This document shows, one piece after another, positions 24,760 to 33,016 of a stretch of DNA of 64,000 bases. A model generated the notes under the pieces. That model was not told the DNA's origin, did no database searches, and was given only the letters and a program-made list of their open reading frames with translations. Origin of the DNA: SHYQ01 sp041674525 (GTDB lineage: Bacteria > Chloroflexota > Dehalococcoidia > UBA2979); NCBI GenBank assembly GCA_041674525.1, contig JBAYVN010000005.1, forward strand, positions 1 through 64,000, written 5' to 3'. Within the stretch, counting starts at the first letter, position 1. Each line of letters starts with the position of its first letter. A program made the translations under genes and the position numbers.

Positions 24760-26649
24760 ATGATGCGACTCCTCCGCCGGCTCTTCGGGAGCGCGCGGCT
24801 CGGTCTCTCCCGGTCCGCGCTGGTGCTCCTTGTCGTGTCGCTGGGCGTCGTCGCCGTCTTCGCAGTCGTCTCTTCCATGCTCGCATGGCGCGGGTACCAG
24901 CAGGCACGGGCTGCGGCCGAATCTGACGTCGGAGCGAGCGCGGCCGCGGCGGCGGCGGAGGTGGATCGATTCCTCGACGGCCGCGCCGATGCGTTGCGCG
25001 CGATCGCGGCGTCGCCCGCGGTCCGGCGCCTCGCCCTGGACGAGATGCAGGCGTACTTCGATAGCCTCCCGGAGATCGCCGGTCTCGGTGCGGTTTCGTG
25101 GAGCAACCTGGACGGGCGCGTGCGTGTCGTGTCAGGCGGAATCCCCGCGGAGGGGATGCCCGATGTCCGTGACAGCGACTTCTTCACCGGCGCCGCCGGG
25201 ACGCGCGGGACCGTGTTCGTCGGCCCCGGGACGGTGTTCGTCGGCAGAGCGGTCGCAGGTCCCGTCACCGGGCAGCTCACCGTGCCGATCGCCGTGGCCT
25301 CGGAGGATCTCCAGGGGAAGCGCACCGGGGTGGTGCTCGGCGGCATCCTGCTGAACGGACGCGATGCGGGGCCGCTCCATTTCGGAGGGATCCCCGGCCT
25401 GAGGGTGATCGGGTTCGCCGGGGACCTGCTGATCGATGTGGGTCACGCGGTGCAGGAGGTGCGCGACGTGACGGCGTGGCCCGGCTACGCGCAGGCGCGC
25501 TCGGGCGGAAACGGCGTGTTGACCGGAGTGCCGGGGCTCCTGGGCGAGCCCGGCCACGTTGTCGGGTTTGCCGCCACACGTACCGCGGGCTGGCTGGTGC
25601 TCTCGGATCGCCCGGCCGAGGCGGTCTACGGGGCGCCATACCGGCGGTTCCGCACGGAGGTCGAGGCGATCGCCGTGTTCGTGATCGCCAGCCTCGCAGG
25701 AATCTCCTGGTCGACGATCAGCCTGGAGCACCGCATGCGCTCCGAGCGCGCCGCCCGTGAGGCGGTGGACGCCGCGAGGTCGCTGCACGACACATTCATC
25801 GACACGCTGACGCACGACCTGCGGTCGCCGCTCACGATCATTCGCGCGAACGCCGACCTCCTGCAGCGTGACCTCCGCCGGTCAGCGACTGCCAGCGCGA
25901 GCGATCGCGCAGACGACATCCGCCGCGCCGCGATGACGATCGACCGCATGGTGGAGGACTTCACCGACCTCCAGCACGGCGACGAGCAACTCCCCCTCAA
26001 CCTGAGCACGGTGGACCTGGTGGAGCTCGCCGGAAGCGTCGTGGCACTGGCGGAGCACGCGAACCCGGACCGGGGCATTCGCTTCGAGCCCGCGGTCGAC
26101 GGGCTGACTGGCCACTGGGACCGGGAGCGGCTGGCGCGTGTGGTCGACAACCTGCTATCGAACGCGCTCAAGTACAGTCCGGCCTCGGAGCCGGTCATCG
26201 TCCAGGTGGAACCGGATCCCGCGCCCCCGGGGGAGTGGGCCGTGGTGCGGGTGATCGACCTCGGCATCGGCATCCCCAGGCCGTACCTCAAGCGGATCTT
26301 CGAACCGTATGTTCGCGCGACGAATGCCGCGGGGGTGCGCGGGACCGGGCTCGGCCTGGCCAGCGTTCATCAGATCGTGCAGGCGCACGGCGGAATGGTG
26401 ACCGCGGACAGCCGCGAGGGTGCGGGGTCCGTGTTCACCGTGAAGCTGCCGATCGCCCTCGACACCACCTCGAAGCCCCCGGAACCGGGGCAGGGGCCCG
26501 CCTCGTCAGCATGGAGCGCGCCTCCAGGGTCGACCCCCGATGGTCACTGCGACGCCGGCCCGCCAGCCGCCATCGACGACCGGTGCGGGGGCGATTCGGA
26601 GCAGCCCCGGGTCGACGAAGCGGGCGCAGCGCCGGCTGGCGCGCCCTGA
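24760..26649 (+). CDS. Membrane sensor histidine kinase with extracytoplasmic dCache-like domain
   Basis: A 629-residue protein from the ATG at 24760. Helix 1 is about residues 19-41, the extracytoplasmic sensing domain is about 42-298 (a Cache-like shape with repeated FVGPGTVFVGRAVAG segments), and helix 2 is about 301-320. The HisKA phospho-acceptor is His352 in LTHDLRSPLTIIRANADLL. The ATPase domain has DNLLSNALKYSP, DLGIGIP and GTGLGLASVHQIV. The tail after about residue 570 is Pro/Ser-rich. No response regulator gene is adjacent, so it is an orphan kinase. Its stop lies 8 bp before a 15-bp repeat of the tRNA-Leu 3' end, so its C-terminus may have been affected by integration there. Confidence 0.88.
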   Translation: MMRLLRRLFGSARLGLSRSALVLLVVSLGVVAVFAVVSSMLAWRGYQQARAAAESDVGASAAAAAAEVDRFLDGRADALRAIAASPAVRRLALDEMQAYFDSLPEIAGLGAVSWSNLDGRVRVVSGGIPAEGMPDVRDSDFFTGAAGTRGTVFVGPGTVFVGRAVAGPVTGQLTVPIAVASEDLQGKRTGVVLGGILLNGRDAGPLHFGGIPGLRVIGFAGDLLIDVGHAVQEVRDVTAWPGYAQARSGGNGVLTGVPGLLGEPGHVVGFAATRTAGWLVLSDRPAEAVYGAPYRRFRTEVEAIAVFVIASLAGISWSTISLEHRMRSERAAREAVDAARSLHDTFIDTLTHDLRSPLTIIRANADLLQRDLRRSATASASDRADDIRRAAMTIDRMVEDFTDLQHGDEQLPLNLSTVDLVELAGSVVALAEHANPDRGIRFEPAVDGLTGHWDRERLARVVDNLLSNALKYSPASEPVIVQVEPDPAPPGEWAVVRVIDLGIGIPRPYLKRIFEPYVRATNAAGVRGTGLGLASVHQIVQAHGGMVTADSREGAGSVFTVKLPIALDTTSKPPEPGQGPASSAWSAPPGSTPDGHCDAGPPAAIDDRCGGDSEQPRVDEAGAAPAGAP

Positions 26650-26657
26650 GGAGGCGC

Positions 26658-26672
26658 TGGTGCCGGGGGAGG
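26658..26672 (+). repeat. Distal copy of the tRNA-Leu 3' end (candidate attachment-site repeat)
   Basis: TGGTGCCGGGGGAGG matches TGGTGCCGGGGAAGG at 27918-27932, the CCA end of tRNA-Leu(TAA), with one mismatch in 15 and in the same orientation. The two copies bracket the recombinase remnant and one orphan gene, as expected for a tRNA-targeted integrative element. Confidence 0.5.
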
Positions 26673-26704
26673 ACGCCCGGGGCCCGTACTTCGTCCTCGT
26701 GGTT

Positions 26705-26886
26705 CCCCAATGGCATTGCGCCCGCGCGACGCCTCTGCTCACCCAGGGCGTGCGACCCGCGTCGTGATGGAGCCCCCGGGGCACTCGACGATCGCCGTGA
26801 CGATGAACATCTACACGCATGTCATGCCAGAGTTGCAGCGCAACGCAGCGGACCGGATGGGTGAGTTCCTAGCCGGATCTCCTTAG
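26705..26886 (+). pseudogene. C-terminal remnant of a tyrosine recombinase (phage-type integrase)
   Basis: Two frames must be joined. CARATPLLTQGVRPA in one frame (from about 26717) continues after a frameshift near 26758 as RVVMEPPGHSTIAVTMNIYTHVMPELQ in the next, stopping at 26884-26886. This matches the end of integrases (HDLRH..ATLLLTQGVHP.VVMELLGHS..VTMNTYSHV), including the GH and the catalytic Tyr of IYTHV. The HDLRH Arg region is lost, and nothing recognisable remains upstream. It is dead. It lies between the repeat of the tRNA-Leu end and the orphan gene, and its stop overlaps that gene's stop on the other strand. Confidence 0.8.
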
Positions 26887-27779
26887 TCGTGCCGCTCCCC
26901 GGCATCGCGCCCGAGAGCACTCTGGATTGCCTGTAGAACGACGAAACGGGAGCAGCGTTGAAGGTCCGTGAGTTCGACGTAGGTCGGCGCGGGCTCGCTC
27001 AGACGCGCCGCGTGTGCACCTCTACGGTCGCGCGCCGTCTGGAACGATCGAATCTTCTCGATGAGCGGCTGGACCGTGTTTACCCCGTACGGAATATCGA
27101 AGCCGACCTCAATCTCCGGGTCGATCCCGAGCTGCTCAATGCTTCGGCGGAGTCTTCGATCGTCCGACGAGGGCTCCCCGATCAGCGACTCAACCGCCTT
27201 GTATGCGTTCGTAAGTGCACCCTCAAGGCGGGCTCTATCCGCGCCGCGCCGCGGGCGTTCGCCTTCGTCCTCCATCACGAGGCCAAGATCGCCGGGCGAC
27301 ACGAAGAACTGCTTCTCGCTCGCGGCGTAGAGGGACGCCGCCCGGAAGTGCCGTTCCTCTACCACAGCCGGCAGAAGGTCGATCGCGATCTGGAGAGCAT
27401 CGAGAGGGATCATCCAGTGCGTGCTGAGCGACATGCGCAGTTCAAGTTCGTCGAGCGGGCGCGCCTCCACGACGGACCAGGCTGAGTGCGAGAGGTCTTC
27501 GAGACTGGCGAGTGCGCAAAGGTTCCGAGGCGGGTCGACGCGGATGGGGGACGGCGGGTCGCCCCAGGTCCCGTACACGAGAGTCACCGCGAAGCCAAAT
27601 GCCTCCGCGACTCGCTCCGCCACTCGGTCAGCCTCGACGTTCCTGATATCCAGGAGCAGATGGCGATCGAGCCGCCCGCCCTCGGCGTCCGCGATGTTCC
27701 ACGCCGGGCCGACGATAGCCTCCAGCGTGTCGATTTCGACGGGCGAGGGCTGACGTTCACGCGCGTGGGATTCGCGCAT
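26883..27779 (-). CDS. Orphan soluble protein inside the integration relic, unknown function
   Basis: About 298 residues from the ATG at 27779 (MRESHARER); open sequence continues upstream, so a GTG start up to about 70 bp earlier is possible. No signal peptide or membrane helix is seen. It contains AYKAVESLIGEPSSDDRRLRRS and FDIPYGVNTVQPLIEKIRSF, which look like a helical domain, and a FFVSPGDLGLVMEDEGE segment, but I recognise no family. Base and codon use are less GC-biased than the neighbours. Its position between a decayed integrase and the 3' end of tRNA-Leu suggests it is cargo of a mobile element. Confidence 0.6.
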   Translation of the reverse strand: MRESHARERQPSPVEIDTLEAIVGPAWNIADAEGGRLDRHLLLDIRNVEADRVAERVAEAFGFAVTLVYGTWGDPPSPIRVDPPRNLCALASLEDLSHSAWSVVEARPLDELELRMSLSTHWMIPLDALQIAIDLLPAVVEERHFRAASLYAASEKQFFVSPGDLGLVMEDEGERPRRGADRARLEGALTNAYKAVESLIGEPSSDDRRLRRSIEQLGIDPEIEVGFDIPYGVNTVQPLIEKIRSFQTARDRRGAHAARLSEPAPTYVELTDLQRCSRFVVLQAIQSALGRDAGERHD

Positions 27780-27917
27780 CCAGGTGCCGCCAGCGATGAG
27801 GTACTGCAACTGCCTCGCTCGTCCCTTGTCTTCGCGGGTCACCACGTGGGTCACCAGCGCGTCGCTGCATCTCGATCGCAGGCCGATTCGCGCACCCGGA
27901 TCGCCCGTGTGTACTGG

Positions 27918-27932
27918 TGGTGCCGGGGAAGG
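27918..27932 (+). repeat. tRNA-proximal copy of the candidate attachment-site repeat
   Basis: The 3' end of tRNA-Leu(TAA), including CCA, on the minus strand. It pairs with the near-identical copy at 26658-26672 (14 of 15 bases) as a direct repeat. Confidence 0.5.
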
Positions 27933-28003
27933 GGGTCGAACCCTCACGCTCTTTCGAGCCGCGGGGTTTAAGCCCGCTGCGTCTGCCATTTCGCCACCCC
28001 GGC
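27918..28003 (-). tRNA. tRNA-Leu (anticodon TAA)
   Basis: A class II tRNA. The acceptor is GCCGGGG/CCCCGGC, the anticodon loop CTTAAAC gives TAA, there is a long variable arm (CGGCTCGAAAGAGCG), the T loop is GGTTCGACC, and CCA is encoded. It is the last of five tRNA genes on the minus strand. Its 3' end is repeated at 26658, which marks it as a past integration site. Confidence 0.95.
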
Positions 28004-28106
28004 GCGTCGTGGCCTCGCCTCGATAGTAGCCAGTGGAGGTGTCGCGCGGGGTGCGAGGGCCGCGCCGGTGGTCGCAGGGTGCGTGGTGGGGCGTGCGGGT
28101 GGGTGA

Positions 28107-28180
28107 TGGAGGCCAGGACGGGAATCGAACCCGTGATGGAGGTTTTGCAGACCTCTGCCTTGCCACTTGGCTACCTGGCC
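28107..28180 (-). tRNA. tRNA-Cys (anticodon GCA)
   Basis: The acceptor is GGCCAGG/CCTGGCC, the anticodon loop CTGCAAA gives GCA, the T arm is GGGTTCGATTCCC, and CCA is encoded. The only tRNA-Cys in the window. Confidence 0.95.
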
Positions 28181-28250
28181 CGGGACCACCGGGGCCGGTG
28201 ACCGCCGGACGCGGCGTTCAGGTCCGGTCGGCCGGTCGGGGTGTTGTGAA

Positions 28251-28325
<75 letters not shown>

Positions 28326-28356
28326 CTGGTCACCTCTTTCGCCAGTGGAAAGAGGA

Positions 28357-28443
28357 TGGTGCCCAGAATGAGATTTGAACTCATACGCCCGTTAGGGCAC
28401 TGCCCCCTCAAGACAGCGTGTCTGCCAGTTTCACCACCTGGGC
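28357..28443 (-). tRNA. tRNA-Leu (anticodon GAG)
   Basis: A class II tRNA. The anticodon stem CTGTC/GGCAG encloses TTGAGGG, giving GAG. It has a long variable arm, T loop AGTTCAAAT and encoded CCA. The acceptor is GCCCAGG/TCTGGGC. Confidence 0.95.
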
Positions 28444-28457
28444 GCCGATTGTCTGGC

Positions 28458-28533
28458 TGGCAGGAGTGGAGGGTCTCGAACCCCCGACCTACGGTTTTGG
28501 AGACCGCCGCTCTGCCAACTGAGCTACACTCCT
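28458..28533 (-). tRNA. tRNA-Trp (anticodon CCA)
   Basis: The acceptor is AGGAGTG/CACTCCT, the anticodon loop CTCCAAA gives CCA, the T arm is GGGTTCGAGACCC, and 3' CCA is encoded. It is the first gene of the five-tRNA cluster. Confidence 0.95.
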
Positions 28534-28598
28534 GCGGCCTGCCACAAGTCTAGCAACCGATGAGCCGAGACGGAACCCTCCGTGCCGTGCCCCGTAGC

Positions 28599-29375
28599 CT
28601 ACCGCGACCGGGCCACGATGCGGAAGAGGGCGCGCGGAGCCCACCTGATGGCCGCCGCGATCAGGACCATGGCCCGCGGCGTCCACACCACGCGGGCGCC
28701 CCGGTCCAGGCCGCGCAGGACGTCCGCCGCCACCCGCTCCGGGCTGACGGCGAGCGGCTGACGCGCGATCCCCGCCGTCATCCTCGTGCGCACCATCCCC
28801 GGGCGGACCGTCATCACGCGCACGCCAGTGCCGCGCAGTGCCTCCCCCAGGCCGTCGGCGAAGGCGTCTAGGCCCGCCTTCGCCGAGGCGTACGGGACGT
28901 TCGAGGGGCGCGGGCGCTGCCCGGCCATCGAGGAGATCACCACCAGCGTGCCGTGGCCCTGCGCGCGCATCCGCTGCGCCGCCGCGAGGCCGCTGGAGAC
29001 GGCGCCCGCGTAGTTGACCACGGCCACACGCCCGGCCCGCTCCGGGGATTCGTCGATCGTGCGCTGATCGTCGAGGAGGCCGAACGCGACCACGGCCACG
29101 TCGACGTCACCGCCGAGGGCGCGGGCGCGCTCGAAGGCCCGACCGACGGCCGCCTCGTGCGTCGCGATGTGCTCCGCGTCGAACGGCACCGCCTCCGCGA
29201 CGGCGCCAGCGGCACGCAGGGCGGCGAGCGGCGCCTCGAGCGCCTCCGGCCGTCGCGCGGCCAGCACCACCGCACGTGCCCCGCGCTCCGCCAGCGCCCG
29301 CGCGATCGCGAGTCCGATCTCCGACCCCCCGCCGAGCACGACGACGGATCGAGGGCGTCCGGTGGCGTCGCTCAT
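28599..29375 (-). CDS. dprE2: DprE2-type 2-ketoribose reductase (short-chain dehydrogenase)
   Basis: A 258-residue SDR from the ATG at 29375, overlapping the dprE1 stop by ATGA. The cofactor site is VVVLGGGSEIGLAIARALAE and the active site is ISSMAG...YASAK (Tyr-x-x-x-Lys). Sequence and position directly after a DprE1 homologue identify it as the NADH-dependent reductase that converts decaprenylphosphoryl-2-keto-ribose to decaprenylphosphoryl-arabinose. Length matches mycobacterial DprE2 (about 254). The lipid carrier in this organism need not be decaprenyl. It ends 65 bp before the tRNA-Trp gene. Confidence 0.85.
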   Translation of the reverse strand: MSDATGRPRSVVVLGGGSEIGLAIARALAERGARAVVLAARRPEALEAPLAALRAAGAVAEAVPFDAEHIATHEAAVGRAFERARALGGDVDVAVVAFGLLDDQRTIDESPERAGRVAVVNYAGAVSSGLAAAQRMRAQGHGTLVVISSMAGQRPRPSNVPYASAKAGLDAFADGLGEALRGTGVRVMTVRPGMVRTRMTAGIARQPLAVSPERVAADVLRGLDRGARVVWTPRAMVLIAAAIRWAPRALFRIVARSR

Positions 29376-30826
29376 GGTGCGCCTCCCATCGTCGCCGCGG
29401 TCAGTTGCAGCCGCCGGTCCAGGTCGGAGGTGAGCACGCCCCGCGGATCGACGCGCGCGCGGGTCTCGCGCCACTCGCGGATGCGCGGGTACATCAGGGG
29501 CACCATCTCCGCGCGCATCCTCGCATCCTTCGCCAGGTAGACGCGCCCGCCGGCGGCGGCGACGCGCCGGTCCAGCCGGTCCAGGAACGGGCCCAGCGAG
29601 GGGACCGCCGGGAAGTCCACCGCCAGCGTCCAGCCCTCGATCGGGAACGAGAGCGGGGCGTCGCGTCCCGGGCCGAAACGCTTGAGCACGGCAAGCGCGG
29701 GCACCGCCGGGGCGCCGGCGATCGCCTCGACGATCGCGCGCAGCTCCGCCTCCTCGCCCCGGGGCAGCGCGAACTGGTACTGGATCAGCCCGCGCGGGCC
29801 GTACAGCCGGTTCCACCCGCGCACGGCGTCCAGCGGCGCAAGGTAGGCAGCCAGCGGCTGGAGCACGCCACGCGCCTCGGGGCGGCGGAACCATGCCTCG
29901 TTGAACCATCGCACGGCGACACGGGTCACGAGGTTGACGGGGACGATCGGCGGCACGGCCGGGCGCGGGATCGGGCGCCCCGCCAGCCGTCGCTCCGGGG
30001 CATCGAGCCGGGCGTCCCGCAGCGGTGCGGGGAGGTCGTCGAGGCGTGCGTGGTCGGCCGTGCTGACGATGCCGCGCCCGCGACTGCCGGCGAGGTCGAT
30101 CCACGCCACCGAGTAGCGGTGCCCGGCATCCCCCTCGACGAGCGCGCGCATGGTCGCGTCGAGGTCGGGCGTGCGCCTGCTGTCGAAGCGCACGAAGCGG
30201 GTCTCAACGGGCGCGAGGCGCAGCGTCGCCGCGACGATCACGCCGGTGAGTCCCATCCCGCCCGTCGTCGCGTCGAACAGCGCCGGGTCCGAGGCACGGG
30301 ACACCTCGCGCACCTCGCCGGCGTCGCCGGTGGCGCCCGGCAGGGCGAGCGTGAACGCCTCCACGTGCGCGCCGAAGGAGCCGTCCACGTGGTGGCTCTT
30401 GCCGTGCACGTCGCTGGCGATCGCCCCGCCGGCGGTGACGTGCCACGTGCCGGGCAGCACCGGGAGCGTCCAGCCGTTGGGCAGCACCGCGCGCTGGATC
30501 GCCTGGAGGCTCGCGCCGCCGCCCACGGCGATCGTGCCCCGCGCAGCGTCGATGGCATCGATGGCGGCGAGATCCCCCGCGCCGGGTGCGGCTTCGCGAC
30601 ACGTGCAGTCCAGCACGGTGCCGCCACCGTTCTGCGCCGCGTCGCCGTAGGACCGGCCGAGGCCGCGCGCGGTGGCGCCCCGCACACCGGCGGACGCGAG
30701 CGCCGCGCCGGTGTCCGCCGCGGACCGCACGCGCACCACGGTGGCGACGGACGGCGCGGTGCGTCCCCAGCCGGTGAGGCGCTCCGGGGCGGACGCGGTC
30801 TGGCGATCGAACATCGGCCGCTCCAT
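29372..30826 (-). CDS. dprE1: DprE1-type decaprenylphosphoryl-ribose 2'-oxidase (FAD)
   Basis: A 484-residue protein from the ATG at 30826. The FAD-binding PCMH domain has GLGRSYGDAAQ, GTWHVTAGGAIASDVHGKSHH and GGMGLTGVI. The C-terminal ALO-like domain has LYGPRGLIQYQFALP, LSFPIEGWTLAVDFP and YLAKDARMRAE. It oxidises the 2'-hydroxyl of polyprenylphosphoryl-ribose. The catalytic Lys418 of Mycobacterium is Lys433 here. The cysteine targeted by benzothiazinones (Cys387) corresponds, at the same offset, to Ala402 (GWTLAVDF). The gene is divergent from the ubiA-type gene 84 bp away, which makes the first step's product. Confidence 0.9.
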   Translation of the reverse strand: MERPMFDRQTASAPERLTGWGRTAPSVATVVRVRSAADTGAALASAGVRGATARGLGRSYGDAAQNGGGTVLDCTCREAAPGAGDLAAIDAIDAARGTIAVGGGASLQAIQRAVLPNGWTLPVLPGTWHVTAGGAIASDVHGKSHHVDGSFGAHVEAFTLALPGATGDAGEVREVSRASDPALFDATTGGMGLTGVIVAATLRLAPVETRFVRFDSRRTPDLDATMRALVEGDAGHRYSVAWIDLAGSRGRGIVSTADHARLDDLPAPLRDARLDAPERRLAGRPIPRPAVPPIVPVNLVTRVAVRWFNEAWFRRPEARGVLQPLAAYLAPLDAVRGWNRLYGPRGLIQYQFALPRGEEAELRAIVEAIAGAPAVPALAVLKRFGPGRDAPLSFPIEGWTLAVDFPAVPSLGPFLDRLDRRVAAAGGRVYLAKDARMRAEMVPLMYPRIREWRETRARVDPRGVLTSDLDRRLQLTAATMGGAP

Positions 30827-30910
30827 GCGTGTGCCCCCACGGTAGGGCGCACCGGGCGCGCGCGCACGAGAGGCACGCGGTACGCTGCCGCGAAGCAGGC
30901 GGGAGAGCCG

Positions 30911-31819
30911 ATGACCGCGCAGCACGCATGGACCGTCGCGATCTGGCGAAGCATGCGCCCCGGGCAGTGGCAGAAGAACCTCATCGCGTACGCCCCGCTG
31001 CTGTTCTCGGCAGGCAGCGCCTGGGACCCCGGCGACGGCGCGGTCGCCGCTCAGCTCCTGGGGCGGGCAACGCTCGGATTCGTTCTGCTCTGTCTCGCGG
31101 CATCGGGGGGGTATCTGCTCAACGACGCGCACGACGCCGGCGCGGACCGCCTGCACCCGACGAAGCGCCTGCGCCCGGTCGCGGCCGGGCGCCTGCCCAT
31201 CGACGGCGCGATCTCGGCGGGCGCCGGGTTGATCTTCGCCGGGCTCACGATCGCCGCGTTCACCAGCACGCCGCTGTTCACCGCGCTGGGCGCGTACGCC
31301 GCCCTGACGCTGGCGTACTCGCTGCTGCTGCGCCGGTTCGCGGGGCTCGACGTGATCGCCGTCGCGGGGGGCTTCGCCCTGCGCGCGGTCGTGGGCGCCG
31401 AGGCGATCGCCGTGCCCGTCTCCACGTGGATCCTCGTGTGCACGGCGCTGGGCGCCGCGTATGTCGTGCTCGTGAAGCGCGAGCAGGAGCGGGCGTTGCT
31501 GCACGAGGCGGCCGCGCGGCACCGCCCCTCGCAGCGCACGTACGGCGAGCGCGGCGCCGGGCGGCTCGCGCCGATGGTCGCGGTCGCCGCGGTCCTGGCA
31601 TACACGGCGTACACGTGGACGGCGTCGAACCTGCCCCCGAACCACGCGATGGTGCTGACCGTGCCACTGGTGGCGTTGGGCCTCGTTCGCTATCGCATCG
31701 CCGCGCGGCGCGCTCCGGAGCGCAACGCGGACGAGCTGCTGGTGCGCGATCCGCTGCTGCTGCTCACGGTGATCGCCTTCGCCGTGCTCGCGTTCGCGGT
31801 GCTGGTCTTCGCGCGCTGA
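30911..31819 (+). CDS. ubiA: Decaprenyl-phosphate phosphoribosyltransferase (UbiA family)
   Basis: A 302-residue membrane protein from the ATG at 30911 behind GGGAGAG. It has about nine hydrophobic helices. RPGQWQKNL near the N-terminus, the metal/diphosphate motif NDAHDAGAD (Asn71, Asp72, Asp75, Asp79) and the adjacent HPTKRLRPVAAG match the Rv3806c-type enzyme that transfers phosphoribose from PRPP to polyprenyl phosphate, rather than quinone prenyltransferases. With the divergent dprE1-dprE2 pair it completes the polyprenylphosphoryl-arabinose route, apart from the phosphatase that removes the 5-phosphate, which is not seen here. Confidence 0.88.
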   Translation: MTAQHAWTVAIWRSMRPGQWQKNLIAYAPLLFSAGSAWDPGDGAVAAQLLGRATLGFVLLCLAASGGYLLNDAHDAGADRLHPTKRLRPVAAGRLPIDGAISAGAGLIFAGLTIAAFTSTPLFTALGAYAALTLAYSLLLRRFAGLDVIAVAGGFALRAVVGAEAIAVPVSTWILVCTALGAAYVVLVKREQERALLHEAAARHRPSQRTYGERGAGRLAPMVAVAAVLAYTAYTWTASNLPPNHAMVLTVPLVALGLVRYRIAARRAPERNADELLVRDPLLLLTVIAFAVLAFAVLVFAR

Positions 31820-31866
31820 AGGCAGCGCGCCGGGCGGTGCGGAGTGCGGGCGGAGCTTGAGTGCGC

Positions 31867-32772
31867 CTACTCGCCGCCGCGCTGCTGATCACGGAGGAAG
31901 CGCTCGAGGTCGTCCAGCAGCTCGTCGGGGGAGGGCAGGTCGCCGGGCGCGCCGGCAGCACTCGGCGGCTCGGGCTCGCCGCTCCGCTCGGTGTCGTACT
32001 GCTCCTCGAGCTGCCGGACGTACGCGCCCGCCTCCGAGGATTCCTCCAGCACCTCGCGCACCTGCTCCTCGAAGATCGCGCTCTGCTCCTCGAGGCCGCT
32101 GCGTGAGGTCGCCGTGCCGAAGCCGCGATCGATGCGATCGACGAGCGACACGCACACGTTCGGGTTCGGGCCGATGGTGAGGTAGTGGGGGGTGAGCGCC
32201 CACAGGCTGGCGTTCTTCCATCCCAGCGCGCGCAGGTGCAGGTTCAGCACGCCGACGATGCCGGTGGGTCCCTGGTACCGGGAGGCGGGCGCCTTCAGCG
32301 CGAAGGTGTCCTCGAATTCCGGATGGGAGACGGAGAGGGTCACGGGAAGGGGGCGCGTGTGCGGCACCGCCGCGGGCTGCGCGGCCAGCGTCACGCTGGT
32401 GGTGCAGCCCACCGCGCGCAGCAGGTCCTCGAAGGCCGCGATGAATGTCTTCCAGCGCAGGTGGGGCTCGATGCCGGTGAACAGCACGAAGTCGCGATCG
32501 ATGCCGGGCGGGCGCGCGACCGCGAAGGCGTTCTCGGGCCAGTCCGTGACGCGCACGCCATCCTGCAGGCGGATGCGTGGGCGCTGCACGGTGAAGTCGT
32601 AGAAGCGTTCCGGATCGATCGAGGCAATCGGCTGCGCGCTCCACTGCTCGGCGAGGTAGCGCACCGCGGCCACGGCGCCGCCATGCGCATCCGTGAAGCC
32701 CGTGAACGCGGCCAGCAGCACGGGATCGCGCAGCGGGCGCAGCTCACCGGTGGCTCGAAGCGCCTCGTGCAT
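31867..32772 (-). CDS. PAC2 family protein
   Basis: A 301-residue soluble protein from the ATG at 32772. Family features: DPVLLAAFTGFTDAHGGAVAAVRYLAEQW near the N-terminus, DFTVQRPRIRLQDG, FVLFTGIEPHLRWKTF, and GPTGIVGVLN in the centre. PAC2 is named from proteasome assembly chaperones, and bacterial members have no proven role. The C-terminal 60 residues are acidic and probably coiled coil, then Pro-rich. The gene is convergent with ubiA and divergent from the kinase gene across a spacer holding a 13-bp perfect inverted repeat (32843-32875). Confidence 0.82.
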   Translation of the reverse strand: MHEALRATGELRPLRDPVLLAAFTGFTDAHGGAVAAVRYLAEQWSAQPIASIDPERFYDFTVQRPRIRLQDGVRVTDWPENAFAVARPPGIDRDFVLFTGIEPHLRWKTFIAAFEDLLRAVGCTTSVTLAAQPAAVPHTRPLPVTLSVSHPEFEDTFALKAPASRYQGPTGIVGVLNLHLRALGWKNASLWALTPHYLTIGPNPNVCVSLVDRIDRGFGTATSRSGLEEQSAIFEEQVREVLEESSEAGAYVRQLEEQYDTERSGEPEPPSAAGAPGDLPSPDELLDDLERFLRDQQRGGE

Positions 32773-32842
32773 GTGTCGTCTCCCCAGGGCACGGTATCAG
32801 GATACGCCGGTCGCCGCGGGCCCCGGCGCGGAGCGGCGCGCG

Positions 32843-32875
32843 GCGCTCTCTCCGTGCACCTGACGGAGAGAGCGC
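32843..32875. promoter_or_regulatory. 13-bp perfect inverted repeat in a divergent promoter region
   Basis: GCGCTCTCTCCGT (32843-32855) and ACGGAGAGAGCGC (32863-32875) are exactly complementary across a 7-nt centre. The repeat lies 70 bp from the PAC2 start and about 140 bp from the kinase start, between divergent genes. No T tract follows, so a two-site operator or an RNA hairpin is more likely than a terminator. Confidence 0.5.
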
Positions 32876-33016
32876 GAGACGCTGACGGGGGTGCGAGGAA
32901 TGTGAAGACCGGCTGAGATTCCTCCACATCCGCCCCAACGCGTACGTGGTGGCCCCTCCGTCCGGCGAAGATGCGAGCTGGCGGCGCCCGCTGCTCCGCC
33001 AGAAAGCGCACCGTCG

